Positions 61,757-64,000 of a stretch of DNA of 64,000 bases are shown piece after piece; positions within the stretch are counted from its first letter, which is position 1; every line of letters starts with the position of its first letter. Under the pieces are notes generated by a model, which was given only the letters and a program-made list of their open reading frames with translations, did no database searches and had not been told where the DNA came from. Both the position numbers and the translations under genes were made by a program. Origin of the DNA: Pedobacter panaciterrae (GTDB lineage Bacteria > Bacteroidota > Bacteroidia > Sphingobacteriales > Sphingobacteriaceae); assembly GCF_001636695.1 (NCBI RefSeq), contig NZ_LGEL01000003.1:1-64000 (forward strand), read 5' to 3'.

Positions 61757-63004
61757 TTGCAAAAAAGAACAATATATAAATCTGTCAGAGAGGTAATTCT
61801 TTTATTAGCCGTAGCAATCTTATCAATATCTTTTTACTCCTGTTCGCAAAAATCAGAGAAAAGCAGCCTGGTGGTCAAAAAAAAATACAGTATATATGTT
61901 CTTGGAAAAGACGGCAAAGAATACATTGTTGAGACGAATTCCTTAGATAGCGGAAAAATATTGCCGGAAAAACAGGGAGTGCTATTGAATTCAAAAACAA
62001 TGGATAGAGATATCATTGTTAAAAACGGCAGTTATTATCATTTAAACAGAAAAAAAGCAGAACTATCTAAATACAATGTACAGGATGATTCATTGCATAC
62101 TGTGGCATCTATTTCACTAAAAGATTTTTCAATTGAAAATTATTTATGGGTAGGTAAAGATTCTTTGTTACTAACAGGATTGGATGTTAAAAATTTTAGT
62201 CAAACAAAATTTGTTCTGATTGAAACCGGAAAGATGAGTCTGCTTAATTCAGACAATCTCGCAATTCCTCAGCCCTCTGGCAAGTTCACCTCTATGTCAA
62301 TTGGTTTTGCTGAATTGCGTAAAAATCATCTCTTCATAGGTTATACTTATCATCAGAAATTGGGCTCCTCTAATTACACAACAAGTGATACCACTTATAT
62401 TGCTGAGTTGGATTATCCACAAATGAATCTTTTAAAGATTGATAAGGATACCCGTTCAACTTATCCGGGCGGCATAAACACAGTACAATCTTATTCCTTC
62501 AACGACGAAAACAACAATTTTTACTTCATGACATGTCCTGGTATTGCACTTGGTAATCGCCCAGATCTGCCTACCGGAATATTTAGAATTAAAGCCGGTG
62601 AAGAGCGTCTGGACAAAGACTACTTCATCAATATATCCTCATCATTAGTAAACAACCATGCTTATGGCATGTGGTATCTGGGCAACAACAAGGCCATCAT
62701 AAGAAGTGAAAGAAAGGATCTTTTCAAAGGGCTAAGTGATCATTACAGTACTGCTCATTTTGAGTTCTACCTGGTTGATCTGAGTGCAGCAAAAATTCTT
62801 AAAAAACTAAACCTCCCACTTGATAAGGGGACAAGAAGAGAGTGCGTTATTGTAAAAGACGGCCTGGCTTATATTGCGGTAAACTCAAGTACTGAGGGTA
62901 ATTTTGTCTGGATTTATAATCCCACAACAGAGACCTTAAATAAAGGGCTTGAATTGGCAGGCAACACTGATTTTATCATGCGCATCGATAAACTGAATAT
63001 TTAG
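61757..63004 (+). CDS. DUF4374-like surface lipoprotein, possible siderophore-binding partner
   Basis: A 415-residue lipoprotein starting with TTG: after a basic N terminus it has VILLLAVAILSISFYS-C with Cys at residue 29. The mature protein is beta-rich and repetitive in pattern, as expected for a propeller (KKYSIYVLGKDGKEYIVET, FYFMTCPGIALGNRPDLPTGIFRIKAGEERLDKDYFINIS, HFEFYLVDLSAAKILKKLNLPLDKGTRRECVIVKDGLAYIAVN). I match it to DUF4374. From memory, the Bacteroides XusB siderophore-binding lipoprotein is of this type and is encoded beside a TonB receptor, as here. Ligand not shown. Confidence 0.75.
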   Translation: MQKRTIYKSVREVILLLAVAILSISFYSCSQKSEKSSLVVKKKYSIYVLGKDGKEYIVETNSLDSGKILPEKQGVLLNSKTMDRDIIVKNGSYYHLNRKKAELSKYNVQDDSLHTVASISLKDFSIENYLWVGKDSLLLTGLDVKNFSQTKFVLIETGKMSLLNSDNLAIPQPSGKFTSMSIGFAELRKNHLFIGYTYHQKLGSSNYTTSDTTYIAELDYPQMNLLKIDKDTRSTYPGGINTVQSYSFNDENNNFYFMTCPGIALGNRPDLPTGIFRIKAGEERLDKDYFINISSSLVNNHAYGMWYLGNNKAIIRSERKDLFKGLSDHYSTAHFEFYLVDLSAAKILKKLNLPLDKGTRRECVIVKDGLAYIAVNSSTEGNFVWIYNPTTETLNKGLELAGNTDFIMRIDKLNI

Positions 63005-63041
63005 GATTAAATTATTTTAATATTTTTTGCTTTTCCACCTT

Positions 63042-63069
63042 CGGGAAAGATGTGGTTATGCTACTTACA
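63042..63069 (+). promoter_or_regulatory. Predicted ECF-sigma target promoter, copy 2 (TonB receptor gene)
   Basis: Same blocks and spacing as the copy at 60994-61021: CGGGAA, six bases, GGTTATGCTACTTACA. It lies 26 bases before the receptor ATG at 63096, the typical promoter distance. Confidence 0.75.
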
Positions 63070-63095
63070 GTATAAACACACAATATTAAAATCGA

Positions 63096-64000
63096 ATGCA
63101 ATTTCATAAAATCCTCTTCACATTTATAATTAGCACTTTCGCTCTTACGTCTTTTGCACAAAGCTCAACAGGCATTTCTGGAAATGTTAAAGATAGCACC
63201 GAGGTTATTTCTGGTGCATCTATCCTTATAAAAGGAACGAAAACCGGAACCTTAACAAATGCAAGTGGTTATTTTGAACTAAATGATATTAATCCGGGAT
63301 CATATACAATTATTGTATCTTATTTAGGCTACATCAGCCAATCAAAACAAGTTTCAATAAAAGAAAACCAAAAGCTTTCAATAGATTTTCTTTTAAAAAA
63401 GGATCTGCATCAACTTGGAATTGTTGATGTAATTGGAAAAACCAAATCGCAGGAATTAAAAGAGTCAGGATTTTCAGTAAACACAATTGATACCCGAAAA
63501 CTAGCCAACACAACTGCTGATCTGAATCAGATTTTGAATAGGAGTACCGGTGTAAAAATCAGGGAACAAGGTGGCTTGGGTTCTGACTTTAAATTTTCTT
63601 TAAATGGACTTTCGGGCAAGCAGGTTCGCTTCTTTTTAGATGGCATCCCAATGGAAAACTTTGGTAATTCTTTATCCCTAAATAACATCCCTGTAAACCT
63701 TGCCGAGAGAATTGAAATCTATAAAGGGGTAGTTCCGGTAGAACTTGGGGCTGATGCACTTGGTGGTGCAGTAAATATCATTACAGATCAGCACACCAAA
63801 AAGTTTTTGGATGCCAGTTACAGTTACGGGTCTTTTAACACCAGCCGGGCAGCCTTAAATGGTCGCTTTACTGACCAGAAAACCGGAATAATATTTAACG
63901 TTAGCGGGTTTCACAACTATTCGGATAATGACTATATGATGCGTAATAACCCGAAGTATGATGCTCCGATCAAGGTAAATGAAAATAATCAGGTAGTGGA
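63096..64000 (+). CDS. TonB-dependent receptor, cut by the window end
   Basis: The first 301 residues are in the window. Signal MQFHKILFTFIISTFALTSFA, then directly a CarboxypepD_reg-like domain (ISGNVKDSTEVISGASILIKG, about residues 27-110), then the plug (DLNQILNRSTGVKIREQGG, NGLSGKQVRFFLDGIPMENFG, RIEIYKGVVPVELGADALGGAVNIIT) and the first barrel strands (DASYSYGSFNTSRAALNGRF). No N-terminal secretin/STN signalling domain exists, although an ECF sigma and anti-sigma pair lies upstream. Next to the DUF4374 gene, an iron-siderophore ligand is plausible. The rest of the barrel lies beyond 64000. Confidence 0.93.
   Translation, partial: MQFHKILFTFIISTFALTSFAQSSTGISGNVKDSTEVISGASILIKGTKTGTLTNASGYFELNDINPGSYTIIVSYLGYISQSKQVSIKENQKLSIDFLLKKDLHQLGIVDVIGKTKSQELKESGFSVNTIDTRKLANTTADLNQILNRSTGVKIREQGGLGSDFKFSLNGLSGKQVRFFLDGIPMENFGNSLSLNNIPVNLAERIEIYKGVVPVELGADALGGAVNIITDQHTKKFLDASYSYGSFNTSRAALNGRFTDQKTGIIFNVSGFHNYSDNDYMMRNNPKYDAPIKVNENNQVV

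Noticed and set aside
1-64000. CRISPR arrays, tRNA or rRNA genes, insertion sequences
   Set aside because: Read through both strands by eye; no regularly spaced direct repeats, no CCA-ended cloverleaf or rRNA signature and no transposase-like protein was found. A scan with dedicated tools could still find a tRNA missed here.

Overview
The window is AT-rich chromosomal DNA from a member of the Bacteroidota, most likely the family Sphingobacteriaceae (Pedobacter or a close relative). The evidence is TonB-dependent receptors with an N-terminal carboxypeptidase-regulatory-like domain, a type IX secretion sorting domain, DUF4270 and DUF4374 lipoproteins, a FecI-type ECF sigma factor, and promoters of the Bacteroidota form TTG-N19-20-TAnnTTTG. 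There are also many TTG and GTG starts, and the small genes typical of the phylum (a 29-residue basic protein, CarB without its allosteric domain). Genus is inferred from general resemblance, not from a search. I see no rRNA or tRNA gene, no CRISPR array, no insertion sequence and no prophage.

Layout. 1-2.7 kb: an OmpA-family porin and the GTPase MeaB. 2.7-14.7 kb: a surface-glycan region with eight glycosyltransferase genes (one broken by a one-base frameshift), an MsbA-like ABC exporter, a dTDP-3-amino-3,6-dideoxygalactose module (fdtA, fdtB and a GT56 transferase) and an acyltransferase. 14.8-20.7 kb: a secreted SGNH hydrolase and the rimP-nusA-infB operon. 20.7-32.5 kb: mixed core genes (MazG-like hydrolase, acyl-CoA dehydrogenase, panC-panD, a half-length glycogen synthase, a DUF4270 lipoprotein, glmS, ssb, mutY, an HU-family protein, a TPR protein). 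32.4-40.5 kb: a tiny basic protein gene, rng, radA, an intergenic stretch rich in hairpins, lemA plus a DUF3137 gene, and carB. 41.3-47.7 kb: a lipoprotein, then a thiamine salvage locus (PnuT-like permease, NadR-like kinase, TPP riboswitch, TonB receptor, thiE, MFS transporter). 47.7-50.5 kb: a GH43 arabinanase and an ABC exporter. 50.5-56 kb: frr, pyrH, nagA, tsf, rpsB, rpsI, rplM. 56.2-60.3 kb: an L-fucose/L-fuconate catabolic operon. 60.4-64 kb: an ECF sigma factor, a short anti-sigma factor, a DUF4374 lipoprotein and a TonB receptor that runs off the window.

The most interesting signals are: (a) two copies of a long conserved motif, CGGGAA-N6-GGTTATGCTACTTACA, one upstream of the anti-sigma gene and one upstream of the last TonB receptor, which look like target promoters of the neighbouring ECF sigma factor in a xenosiderophore-uptake-like locus whose receptor has no FecA-type signalling domain; (b) a TPP riboswitch whose downstream hairpin loop is exactly complementary to the 5' strand of the aptamer; (c) two copies of a REP-like palindrome; (d) a symmetrical array of TTCACA-like half-sites with about 11-base spacing near the rimP operon; (e) a tandem pair of GT2 genes, one of them frameshifted. 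None of these amounts to a proven new system; the ECF promoter pair is the best supported.
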